DNA from: Oscillospiraceae bacterium | GTDB lineage: Bacteria > Bacillota > Clostridia > Oscillospirales > Ruminococcaceae | Assembly: GCA_014858325.1 (NCBI GenBank) | Contig: RKCM01000137.1 | Span: 1-12,073 of the forward strand | DNA: 12,073 bases | Reading direction: 5' to 3' | Shown here: one piece after another, positions 1 through 5,896 of the stretch | Numbering within the stretch: the stretch's first letter is position 1 | Layout of the letters: each line of letters opens with the position of its first letter | Position numbers and translations under genes: made by a program | The notes under the pieces: generated by a model | Databases searched by the model: none | What the model saw: only the letters and a program-made list of their open reading frames with translations | Told to the model about the DNA's origin: nothing

Positions 1-1
1 C

Positions 2-862
2 ATTGCGGCGGCAGCTCCGGCACCCGGGGCGGAGATCACGCTGGAGGCCAACCCCGAGACCGTGACCGAGCAGACCCTGTGCGGTTTCCGGGAAGCCGGG
101 GTGAACCGCATCTCTTTCGGGGTACAGTCGGCCCGTGACAGCCAGCTGAAAACGCTGGGCCGCCCCCACACCGCCCGGCAGGCCCGGGCAGCTTTTGCGG
201 CGGCACGGCGGGCAGGCTTTACCAACATCAGCGGTGACATCATGCTGGCCTTGCCCCACTACACCCAGGCGGAGTTTGACGAGACACTGGAGCTCATCGA
301 GGAGGGCGGGGCCACCCATATCTCGGCCTACCTTTTGAAGATCGAGCCGGATTCCGCCTTTGGCAAACACCCGCCCGAGGGCCTGCCCGGCCCCGACGAA
401 GCGGCAGACTTTTACCTCTACGCCGTCGAGCAGCTGGAGCACCACGGCTACGCCCAATACGAGATCTCCAACTTTGCCCGCCCCGGCTATGAGGGGCGGC
501 ACAACCTCATCTACTGGGACTGCGGCGATTACCTCGGCCTTGGCCCTGCGGCCCACTCCTGCATGGGGGGCAAGCGCTTTTACTACCCCGCCGACACCGA
601 TGCGTTCCTGCGGGACGCCGCCGCCCCCGTCATGGACGGCAGCTGCGGCGCGGAGGACTACCTGATCTTACAGCTGCGGCTGCGCAAAGGGCTGGACCTC
701 GCCTCTTATAAGGAATTGTACGGCAAGGAGTTTTCCACCACCCAGCTCGCCTTTGTGCAAAACTGCGTCAAAAGCGGCTACGCCCTCTTCGACGGCAGAA
801 CGCTGGCCCTCACCCCGGCGGGGCTCATCGTCCAGAACAGCATCCTGGCCCAGCTGCTGTGA
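2..862 (+). CDS. hemW: HemW-like radical SAM protein, 3' part of gene (N-terminus outside window)
   Basis: The reading frame is already open at base 2 and runs 286 codons to TGA at 860-862; the GTG at 62 is internal, because in-frame codons before it encode ITLEANPETVT, a typical HemW segment. About 90-100 N-terminal residues, including the CxxxCxxC motif for the 4Fe-4S cluster, must lie upstream. Visible family marks are the stretch around RISFGVQS, the segment GDIMLALP, the YEISNFARPG motif, and YLGLGPAAHS followed by the C-terminal HemW domain (LQLRLRKGLDL). HemW proteins are related to oxygen-independent coproporphyrinogen III dehydrogenase but act as heme chaperones in the bacteria where they were tested, so a 'coproporphyrinogen oxidase' label would be doubtful. 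The stop codon abuts the stop of the convergent gene on the other strand (TGATCA at 860-865). Confidence 0.93.
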   Translation: MAAAAPAPGAEITLEANPETVTEQTLCGFREAGVNRISFGVQSARDSQLKTLGRPHTARQARAAFAAARRAGFTNISGDIMLALPHYTQAEFDETLELIEEGGATHISAYLLKIEPDSAFGKHPPEGLPGPDEAADFYLYAVEQLEHHGYAQYEISNFARPGYEGRHNLIYWDCGDYLGLGPAAHSCMGGKRFYYPADTDAFLRDAAAPVMDGSCGAEDYLILQLRLRKGLDLASYKELYGKEFSTTQLAFVQNCVKSGYALFDGRTLALTPAGLIVQNSILAQLL

Positions 863-1555
863 TCAATGCACGGCAAAGCTGGCAACGGCCAGCAGTACGA
901 TGCCCAGCGCCATGGCGGCGCGGCCCATTTTCTGGCAGGTGAAATACCACTCGCTCGGCTCCCCGCCGGACACCTCCAGCCCGTGGCGCAGGGTCCAGAA
1001 CAGCCGCGGCCATTTCACGTCCAGCACCAGCAGAATGGCCAGCAATGCCATCGGGACAAGAAAACTCACATCGCCCCGTGTCTCCCGCCGCCCACCGACG
1101 GCGACATTATAAAGCCACTGGCAGCTGGGCTGCAGATCCTCCTGCGTATATTCTCCGTTGACCACAACGCGGATATCGTCCGCAAGGCCGCCGCTGTCCT
1201 TCCAAAGCAGAGCGTCCCCCGCTTCGCCTTGGGCGCCGCCTGAGAAAAGCAGCTGCTCCTCCCGATAGATCTCCACATGGCTGCTGTTTTCCGTATAGAT
1301 GCGGTAGCGCGTCGGCACGTCGTCCAAACAAAACTGCACATCGGTTTTGCCGGGCGCAGACGTGATATCCAGCGCGTAGCGGCCATAAGGATCCCTGCCA
1401 GAAAAACTGCCGTCTGCCTGCTGATACAAAAAGGCGTTCCGCAGCCACACGCCCGGCCGCAGTGCCGCCCAGAGATAGACAGCCAGCAGCACAGCCACCG
1501 CCACCGCCAGCGCAGCAGCGCCAACGCGCATTTTGCTCGATGTAGATTTTTTCAT
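863..1555 (-). CDS. Unrecognised membrane-anchored protein, three predicted membrane segments
   Basis: This 230-residue protein is not one I recognise. The ATG at 1553-1555 has a strong ribosome site (AAGGAGG on the minus strand, complement of 1561-1567) five bases upstream. Residues 1-10 are positively charged and residues 11-32 form a hydrophobic helix, either a signal anchor or an uncleaved signal. Residues 35-160 are polar and rich in aromatic and charged residues, probably an extracytoplasmic domain with beta structure (segments around RYALDI, TRYRIYTEN and DIRVVVNGEY). Residues 163-180 and 212-229 are two further hydrophobic segments separated by a basic/aromatic loop. Its ribosome site overlaps the -35 box of a plus-strand promoter (1566-1594), and it lies 138 bases downstream of a small peptide gene on the same strand, so read-through from that gene is possible. 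I see no convincing promoter of its own. Confidence 0.72.
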   Translation of the reverse strand: MKKSTSSKMRVGAAALAVAVAVLLAVYLWAALRPGVWLRNAFLYQQADGSFSGRDPYGRYALDITSAPGKTDVQFCLDDVPTRYRIYTENSSHVEIYREEQLLFSGGAQGEAGDALLWKDSGGLADDIRVVVNGEYTQEDLQPSCQWLYNVAVGGRRETRGDVSFLVPMALLAILLVLDVKWPRLFWTLRHGLEVSGGEPSEWYFTCQKMGRAAMALGIVLLAVASFAVH

Positions 1556-1565
1556 GGCGGCCTCC

Positions 1566-1594
1566 TTGACAATTTACGTTAAAACGCATATACT
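1566..1594 (+). promoter_or_regulatory. Sigma-A promoter of antisense RNA 1
   Basis: TTGACA (1566-1571), a 17-bp spacer and TATACT (1589-1594) make a near-perfect vegetative promoter reading rightward. The only thing downstream on this strand is a roughly 105-base stretch ending in a hairpin terminator. The -35 box overlaps the ribosome site of the divergent membrane-protein gene. The same arrangement recurs at 8265-8293, with identical first nine bases and identical TATACTAGAAA. Confidence 0.85.
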
Positions 1595-1600
1595 AGAAAT

Positions 1601-1706
1601 GAAAAAGGCACTGTCCTGTAAGGGTCAGCTCCTTACCGACACAATAAGATCAAAAAAGAAATGACCGCTCTTGCTTGGTAGGCGTTGAGGCGGTCATTTC
1701 TTTTTG
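1601..1706 (+). ncRNA. Putative type I antitoxin RNA 1 (antisense to the peptide mRNA 3' end)
   Basis: The predicted start is about 1600-1602, seven bases after the -10 box, and the end is the T-run at 1699-1705. No ribosome site or credible ORF lies inside. The RNA opens with GAAAAAGGCACTG (1601-1613), identical to the start of the second antisense RNA at 8301-8313. A small hairpin follows (GTAAGG 1618-1623 with CCTTAC 1631-1636), then the terminator stem at 1653-1705. It converges on the peptide gene 1694-1795 and overlaps its transcript by about 55 bases, including the last codons, as in TxpA/RatA and BsrG/SR4 of Bacillus. Ends and function are inferred. Confidence 0.72.
1653..1705. terminator. 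Bidirectional terminator shared by antisense RNA 1 and peptide mRNA 1
   Basis: A 16-bp perfect stem joins 1653-1668 (AAAAAGAAATGACCGC) and 1690-1705, with a 21-base loop. Runs of A on the left and T on the right make it work in both directions. The peptide gene's stop codon and final lysine codons lie within the stem, so the two convergent RNAs are complementary across this whole structure. Confidence 0.88.
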
Positions 1707-1795
1707 CTATTGGAAATCGTCCATGTGATCTGAAACGTAACAAACACTGCTCCGCCAATCACGGCAAGCAGCTGAAGTACTTCAGACATCGTCAT
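1694..1795 (-). CDS. Small hydrophobic peptide, putative holin-like/BsrG-type type I toxin
   Basis: This is a 33-residue peptide. It starts MTMSEVLQLLAVIGG, continues through a hydrophobic, single-membrane-helix core (about residues 6-28) and ends NSKKK. Its design matches small type I toxins of Firmicutes such as BsrG (MTVYESL start, one membrane helix, KKK end) and the putative holin-like toxin family; the resemblance is from memory, not a search. The ATG at 1795 has a G-rich ribosome site (AAGGGGGG, complement of 1803-1810) seven bases upstream. An ATG inside that G-run (1800-1802) would give only six residues and sits too close to the site to be the start. A promoter lies at 1927-1955, giving a structured leader of about 125 bases. 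The stop codon is inside the terminator stem shared with the convergent antisense RNA. These toxins act at the cytoplasmic membrane; toxicity here is unproven. Confidence 0.8.
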   Translation of the reverse strand: MTMSEVLQLLAVIGGAVFVTFQITWTISNSKKK

Positions 1796-1920
1796 AGAAC
1801 ATCCCCCCTTCCGCACAAAGCGTCCGGGGAAAAGCAAAAAATCCGTTCCCCGGCACACTTGCCGGGAGGAGCGTGACCACCTTTCTTACAGGCAGTGCCT
1901 TGCCGCACGATGGATGCGGC
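1796..1920 (-). other. Structured 5' leader of peptide mRNA 1 with mutually exclusive hairpins
   Basis: Three helices can be drawn. H1 lies at the very 5' end, 1902-1920 (GCCGCA with TGCGGC). H2 is 1849-1866 (CCCGGCA with TGCCGGG, 4-base loop). H3 pairs 1846-1853 with 1824-1831 (CCGGGGAA with TTCCCCGG). H2 and H3 share bases 1849-1853, so they cannot coexist. A run of six U (complement of 1836-1841) follows H2 by a few bases. The GGCACTGCCTGTAAG motif lies between H1 and H2. Long folded leaders are usual for type I toxin mRNAs. Confidence 0.6.
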
Positions 1921-1926
1921 ACCTTC

Positions 1927-1955
1927 ATGATATCATAGGTTCGACCAAATTACAA
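1927..1955 (-). promoter_or_regulatory. Promoter of peptide mRNA 1
   Basis: On the minus strand TTGTAA (complement of 1950-1955), a 17-bp spacer and TATCAT (complement of 1927-1932) place the start near 1920, exactly at the base of the first leader hairpin. The -10 box lies within a perfect 10-bp palindrome, ATGATATCAT (1927-1936). The -35 box is only seven bases beyond the stop codon of the upstream ABC ATPase gene, with no terminator between. Confidence 0.68.
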
Positions 1956-1962
1956 TTGTTTT

Positions 1963-2550
1963 TCACCCCAGTTCGATTACTTCCCACCCCAGTGCCTCGA
2001 TGGCTTCGCGGTCGTGGGTGGCCAGCAGAACATTCCGATCCTGGCAGCGGGCTTTCAACAGCGCCGCTGCTTTTTTCATGGTCTCCGGGTCCATGCCGGT
2101 GAAGGGCTCGTCCAGCAGGAGGGTATCGCTCTCGGCCCAAAGGGCGCGCAGGAGGGCGGCGCGGCGCTTCTGCCCGCCCGAAAGCTTCCGGGCCGGGAGG
2201 GAAAGGGCAGCGTCGTCCAATCCAAGCTGTTGAAAATCCTTCTCGATTTGCTTTTTGTATTGGTCCATTGGCCCCGGCAGGACAAGGACGACGTTTTCCA
2301 CCGCCGTCAGCTGCGGGCAGAGGCGGTCTTCCTGAAAGACGGCGCTCACCTTCCCTACGCCCTGCACCGTGCCGGAGGTGGGCATCTCCAGCCCCATCAG
2401 GATGCGCAGCAGGGTGGTCTTGCCCCAGCCGCTGGGGGCCCACAGCACCGTCGGGGCGGTGAGGGTGAGATTGAGGTCTTCAAAGAGCGTCTTATCTCCA
2501 AAACGTTTTGTCAGATGCGATATTTCCAGTTTGTTGATGGTTTTGCTCAT
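1963..2550 (-). CDS. ABC importer ATP-binding protein, compact SsuB/TauB-like
   Basis: The 195-residue ATPase powers a binding-protein-dependent importer. It has the full order of nucleotide-binding motifs: P-loop APSGWGKT at residues 38-45, Q-loop glutamine 73 (VFQED), signature LSGGQ at 123-127, Walker B TLLLDE at 143-148 and H-loop histidine 179 (ATHD). Two points are unusual. It is about 50-60 residues shorter than a typical SsuB/TauB ATPase, with little left after the H-loop, and the first glycine of the P-loop consensus GxxGxGK[ST] is alanine. It overlaps the permease gene by four bases (ATGA at 2547-2550), so the two are translationally coupled and almost certainly partners. The nearest relatives I can suggest are nitrate/sulfonate/taurine/pyrimidine-type importers; the sequence does not fix the substrate. 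No terminator follows; the promoter of the small peptide gene begins seven bases after the stop. Confidence 0.9.
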   Translation of the reverse strand: MSKTINKLEISHLTKRFGDKTLFEDLNLTLTAPTVLWAPSGWGKTTLLRILMGLEMPTSGTVQGVGKVSAVFQEDRLCPQLTAVENVVLVLPGPMDQYKKQIEKDFQQLGLDDAALSLPARKLSGGQKRRAALLRALWAESDTLLLDEPFTGMDPETMKKAAALLKARCQDRNVLLATHDREAIEALGWEVIELG

Positions 2551-3317
2551 GCGTTTGCCCCCTCTTCGCCCAGAACACGGGCCACGGCTTTGTCCAGCAG
2601 GGCCAGAAACAGCTTTTCAAAGGCCGCGCTGAGCAGGATGATCACAAAGGTCCAGGCGAAGAGCTCCCCCGTGGAGAGGGTGATCTTGGCCCGGTAGAGG
2701 GCGTCGCCGATGCTGCCGTCGGGCAGGCCGATGACCTCGGCAGCCACGCCGCTTTTCCAGCAGATGCCCAGCGCCACGCTGCACCCCTGCCGGAACGCCG
2801 GCAGAACGGCGGGCAGCCAGATGGCTTTTACCCGCCGGGCAAGGGGCAGGCGGAAGACCCGGGCCATCTCCAGCAGCTGCGGGTCGGCGCTCTCGATGCC
2901 GGTGCGCACCGCGCCATACAGTACGGGCAGCACCATCAAAAAGCTGATGAGGATGGACAGCGACTTTCCGCTGACCCAGACGAGGGCCAGAATGATGAAG
3001 CTTGCCACCGGCGTGGCCTTGACCAGCTGCATCACCGGTGAGAGCAGCGCGTCCACCCAGACCCAGCGCTCGGCCGCCACACTGCACACCACACTGCACA
3101 CGGCCCCCAGCAAAAAGCCCAGCAGGATGTGCCCGGCGCTGAAGCCCACCCGCTGCCAGAAATCGGGCTGGGGCAGCAGCTGCACCAGCGTCCCCGCCGC
3201 CTGCAGGGGCGAAACAAGGAAGACTTCCTGCCCGATGGCCGCGGCGGCAAGCTGCCACACCGCCAGCCAGAACACCACCGCCGCCGCCCCATAGCGGCGT
3301 TTTATTTTCTGCTTCAT
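2547..3317 (-). CDS. ABC importer permease, SsuC/TauC-like
   Basis: This is a 256-residue inner-membrane permease of the binding-protein-dependent transport family. Hydrophobic segments lie at about residues 10-28, 58-80, 103-116, 119-136, 166-195 and 218-240. The cytoplasmic EAA-type coupling loop is at about 150-175 (EMARVFRLPLARRVKAIWLPAV). I chose the ATG at 3315-3317 because it gives the usual family length. Longer in-frame starts at 3425 and 3383 would add a highly charged Lys/Arg/Glu tail, and the predicted transcript start near 3392 rules out 3425. The ribosome site is weak (a purine-rich AGAAAGAGAG stretch). It overlaps the ATPase gene by four bases. The binding protein for this importer is probably the product of 4823-5851, although a BrnQ gene on the opposite strand lies between. 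Confidence 0.88.
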   Translation of the reverse strand: MKQKIKRRYGAAAVVFWLAVWQLAAAAIGQEVFLVSPLQAAGTLVQLLPQPDFWQRVGFSAGHILLGFLLGAVCSVVCSVAAERWVWVDALLSPVMQLVKATPVASFIILALVWVSGKSLSILISFLMVLPVLYGAVRTGIESADPQLLEMARVFRLPLARRVKAIWLPAVLPAFRQGCSVALGICWKSGVAAEVIGLPDGSIGDALYRAKITLSTGELFAWTFVIILLSAAFEKLFLALLDKAVARVLGEEGANA

Positions 3318-3398
3318 TCTGGTTTTCTCTCTTTCTATTTTCGTAGTTTTTTCTTTCGTAGTTCTTTCGTTTTTATCCCGCATGTCTTTTTCTTTTTT

Positions 3399-3427
3399 AA
3401 GATACCACATCATCCAAAAGAACACAA
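3399..3427 (-). promoter_or_regulatory. Promoter of the ABC permease-ATPase pair
   Basis: On the minus strand TTGTGT (complement of 3422-3427), 17 bp, then TATCTT (complement of 3399-3404) preceded by TGG, an extended -10. It predicts a start near 3392 and a purine-rich leader of about 75 bases that contains CTACGAAA twice. It is divergent from the brnQ promoter at 3447-3475. Confidence 0.55.
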
Positions 3428-3446
3428 TCTTTCATCTTTGCTTTTC

Positions 3447-3475
3447 TTGACATGAGAGTCTTTTCACACTAAACT
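3447..3475 (+). promoter_or_regulatory. Promoter of brnQ
   Basis: TTGACA (3447-3452), a 17-bp spacer and TAAACT (3470-3475) lie about 30 bases upstream of the brnQ start. This gives the carrier its own promoter inside the ABC gene group. Confidence 0.7.
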
Positions 3476-3504
3476 GGAATCAAACACAGGAAAGGATGAC
3501 CTCT

Positions 3505-4791
3505 ATGCAGCCACAGACTCTTCGCGGCAAAAAGCAGCTGCTCCTGGGCTTTACGCTCTTCTCCATGTTTTTCGGGGCGGGCAACCTCATCTTTCCGCCC
3601 TACCTCGGGGCTCAGGCGGGCACCCACCTCTGGCGGGCCTTTCTGGGCTTTGCCGTCAGCGCCATCGGCCTGCCCATTGCGGGCGTGGTGGCCGTAGCCC
3701 GGGCCGGCGGCCTGCCAAAGCTTGCCGGGCGGGTCAGCCCCCGCTTTGCGCAGGCATTCGCGATCCTCGTCTACCTCTCCATCGGGCCCTGCCTTGCCAT
3801 TTCCCGCACGGCCAGCACCTCCTTTGCCATGCTGGAGCCGCTGCTGCCCGCCGACGGCTGGGCGGTGCAGCTGGGGTACACGGCAGTGTTTTTCGCAGCG
3901 GCGTTCTGCGTGGCCCTCAAGCCCGAAAAGCTGACCCAGCGGCTGGGCAAAGTGCTCTGCCCCGCTTTGCTGGTGCTCATCGTGGTGCTGTTTGCCGGGT
4001 GCCTGCTGCACCCGGCGGCAGCGAGCTATGCCGCGCCCACAAAGGCCTATGCGGCCCTGCCCGCCGTGCAGGGCATTCTGGATGGCTACCAGACCATGGA
4101 TACGCTGGCAGGCCTCAACTTTGGGGCCGTCATCGCACTGAACATTCAGGCTCTGGGCGTGACGGACCCCGGGGAGACCGAGCGCGGCACCATCCGGGCG
4201 GGCTTTTTTTCCGCCGGGCTGTTCGGGGTGGTCTACGCCATGCTGACCCACATCGGCGGCATTGCGGGGGCGGCTTTCCCCGGCTGCGAGACGGGTGCCG
4301 AGACTTTGACGCAGCTGGCCGACGCACTGTTCGGCCGCACCGGGCAGGTGCTGCTGGCGGCCCTCTTCCTCATCGCCTGCTTCAACACCTGCGTCGGCCT
4401 CATCTCCTGCGTGGGGCAGTATTTCCACCAGCTTTTCCCCCGCCTGCCCTATGTGGGCTGGGCGGCCTTCTTTGCGCTGAGCAGCATGCTGCTGGCCAAC
4501 ATCGGCCTTGCGGGCATTTTAAGGCTCTCGGTGCCCGTCCTCAACGCCATCTATCCCGCCTCCATCCTGCTGATCGCTCTCTCCTTCCTGCCTGCGCGGT
4601 TCCAGCAGCAAAGCATCTACGCCTGGTCCATCGGCCTTGCCTCGGTACAGAGCGTTGCCGCCGCGCTGCCGGTGGCCGCTCTCTCCCGCCTTGCCAACAC
4701 CCTGCCGCTGGGCAGCATCGGTTTTGGGTGGGTGCTGCCGGCGCTCACAGGCTTTGGGATCGGGCTGTTATGCAAAAAAGCTGCCGCTTGA
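3505..4791 (+). CDS. brnQ: BrnQ-family branched-chain amino acid:cation symporter
   Basis: The product is about 428 residues, nearly all hydrophobic, consistent with the roughly 12 membrane helices of the LIVCS (BrnQ) family, which import Leu, Ile and Val with Na+ or H+. The N-terminus is diagnostic: LLLGFTLFSMFFGAGNLIFPPYLG. Further family-like stretches are GYQTMDTLAGLNFGAVIALNI in the middle and FNTCVGLISCVGQYF later. Two ATGs are possible, at 3496 and 3505. I prefer 3505 because AAAGGA (3491-3496) lies eight bases upstream of it, whereas it abuts the first ATG; using 3496 would add three residues. It has its own promoter and a strong terminator whose loop contains its stop codon. It sits on the opposite strand between the permease and binding-protein genes of an ABC importer, so it is probably an independent unit. 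Confidence 0.93.
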   Translation: MQPQTLRGKKQLLLGFTLFSMFFGAGNLIFPPYLGAQAGTHLWRAFLGFAVSAIGLPIAGVVAVARAGGLPKLAGRVSPRFAQAFAILVYLSIGPCLAISRTASTSFAMLEPLLPADGWAVQLGYTAVFFAAAFCVALKPEKLTQRLGKVLCPALLVLIVVLFAGCLLHPAAASYAAPTKAYAALPAVQGILDGYQTMDTLAGLNFGAVIALNIQALGVTDPGETERGTIRAGFFSAGLFGVVYAMLTHIGGIAGAAFPGCETGAETLTQLADALFGRTGQVLLAALFLIACFNTCVGLISCVGQYFHQLFPRLPYVGWAAFFALSSMLLANIGLAGILRLSVPVLNAIYPASILLIALSFLPARFQQQSIYAWSIGLASVQSVAAALPVAALSRLANTLPLGSIGFGWVLPALTGFGIGLLCKKAAA

Positions 4792-4810
4792 CAACGGCAG
4801 CTTTTTTTTT
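4774..4810. terminator. Bidirectional terminator between brnQ and the binding-protein gene
   Basis: A 13-bp stem pairs AAAAAAGCTGCCG (4774-4786) with CGGCAGCTTTTTT (4795-4807), with an 8-base loop and nine T in total on the right. The A-run on the left lets it also end the convergent binding-protein gene. The brnQ stop codon TGA (4789-4791) is in the loop. Confidence 0.95.
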
Positions 4811-4822
4811 GCTTGCAGAGCC

Positions 4823-5851
4823 TTACTGGAAGAGCTTGCCGACCTTTTTCTGCACCTTCTGGGCCGCAGTGGGCTTGGTCCAGTAGAAGCTGTCGTCCGG
4901 CAGCTTGCCGCCTACGGCGGCGGGAGACGCATCGTACAGCACCTGCAGGTAGGCGGAGATATCCTTCTTCATCTCCTCGCCGCGGCGGAAGACGATGTTG
5001 CACTGGGGCAGGGCTTTTTTTGCGATGGCCGCCTTGGCCACCACGCCGACTTCCTCGCAGAGGGCGGCGGTGCCGTCGATATCGGTGTTGGCGGCGTTGA
5101 CGCTCTTCTCGTAATCGGTCAGGAAGGCCTGCACCACGTCGGGGTGCTCCTCCGCATAGGCGGTGCGCACCACGGTGACGCCGGTGATGAGCTGGGTGCC
5201 GCAGACCTTGTTCCACTCTTTGGTCAGGTCCAGAACGACGCGCAGGGCGGCGTCCTTCATCTGGGCGGCGGTGACGTAGGGCTGGGGCAGAACGGCGATG
5301 GCGTCCTTTTTGGCGGCAGCCATCTGGGCCGTGACCTCGGAGGCCTCGCTGTAATATTCGATCTTCACGTCCTTATCGGGGTCAAGGCCGTTCTTTTGGA
5401 GCAGGTAGCGCAGGACATACTCCGGCGTAGTGCCCTTGCCGGTGGACAGGATGGTGCGGCCCTTCAAATCGGCAAAGCTGTGGACGGTATTGCCCTTTTC
5501 CACAACGTACAGCACCCCGAGGGTGTTGACCGCCAGCACCTGGATGCCGCCGTTCGTCTTCTGGTAGAGCGTTGCGGCGAGGTTGGCCGGGATAGCGGCC
5601 AGGTCCAGCTCACCCTTGATGAGCTTGGGCACGATCTCATCGGCTGCGCCGTAGAGCTGCAGGTCGTAATCCAGGGCGGCGGTGCCGGCCTTTTCCATCG
5701 AGAGCAGATGGACAAGGCCCATGGTGGTGGGGCCTTTGAGCCCTGCGATGCGCACCGAGCCGGCCGAGAGGGTCTTGGCCGAGACGCTGCAGGCCAGCAA
5801 ACTCACCGCAAGCCCCAGCGAAAGCAGCAAAGACGTCAGTTTTTTCAGCAT
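4823..5851 (-). CDS. ABC importer substrate-binding protein, NMT1/SsuA-like lipoprotein
   Basis: This 342-residue secreted binding protein starts with KK, a hydrophobic stretch (residues 5-19) and a probable lipobox SLLAC with cysteine 21, so it is likely lipid-anchored; the nearby VSA-K could instead be a signal peptidase I site. The mature part fits the NMT1/ThiY/SsuA fold: RIAGLKGPTTMGLVHLL near the N-terminus, then KLIKGELDLAAIPANLAATLYQ and a lobe-linking stretch ending around FADLKGRTILSTGKGTTPEYVLRYLL. Family members bind nitrate, sulfonates, taurine or thiamine precursors; the ligand cannot be read from the sequence. The ATG at 5851 has a good AGGAGG site ten bases upstream. The matching permease and ATPase are 1.5 kb downstream on the same strand, beyond brnQ. 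Confidence 0.88.
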   Translation of the reverse strand: MLKKLTSLLLSLGLAVSLLACSVSAKTLSAGSVRIAGLKGPTTMGLVHLLSMEKAGTAALDYDLQLYGAADEIVPKLIKGELDLAAIPANLAATLYQKTNGGIQVLAVNTLGVLYVVEKGNTVHSFADLKGRTILSTGKGTTPEYVLRYLLQKNGLDPDKDVKIEYYSEASEVTAQMAAAKKDAIAVLPQPYVTAAQMKDAALRVVLDLTKEWNKVCGTQLITGVTVVRTAYAEEHPDVVQAFLTDYEKSVNAANTDIDGTAALCEEVGVVAKAAIAKKALPQCNIVFRRGEEMKKDISAYLQVLYDASPAAVGGKLPDDSFYWTKPTAAQKVQKKVGKLFQ

Positions 5852-5896
5852 TGAGAACTTCCTCCTCTTTCATTTTGCAGAATTTTCAAAAAACAT

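Larger units (their letters stand above)
1605..1901. repeat. Imperfect inverted repeat bounding peptide locus 1
   Basis: The left arm 1605-1622 reads AAGGCACTGTCCTGTAAG. The right arm, 1885-1901, reads AAGGCACTGCCTGTAAG on the minus strand. They match over all 17 bases apart from one extra T (1614) on the left. The left arm lies at the 5' end of the antisense RNA and the right arm in the 5' leader of the peptide mRNA, so both RNAs carry the same sense motif. A peptide mRNA that ran past its terminator could pair its own 5' and 3' ends here. Confidence 0.8.

Noticed and set aside
1685..1876. A 63-codon plus-strand open frame across locus 1
   Set aside because: It lies opposite the peptide gene and its leader, has no ribosome site and begins inside the terminator loop.
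1566..1955. Locus 1 as a small mobile element with terminal inverted repeats
   Set aside because: The repeat arms lie inside the transcripts, at RNA 5' leaders, not at element ends; there are no flanking target-site duplications, and locus 2 keeps only the eight-base core.
4637..5854. A 405-codon plus-strand open frame opposite the binding-protein gene
   Set aside because: It is antisense to a clear lipoprotein gene and starts inside the brnQ 3' end. It would also have to cross a strong terminator.
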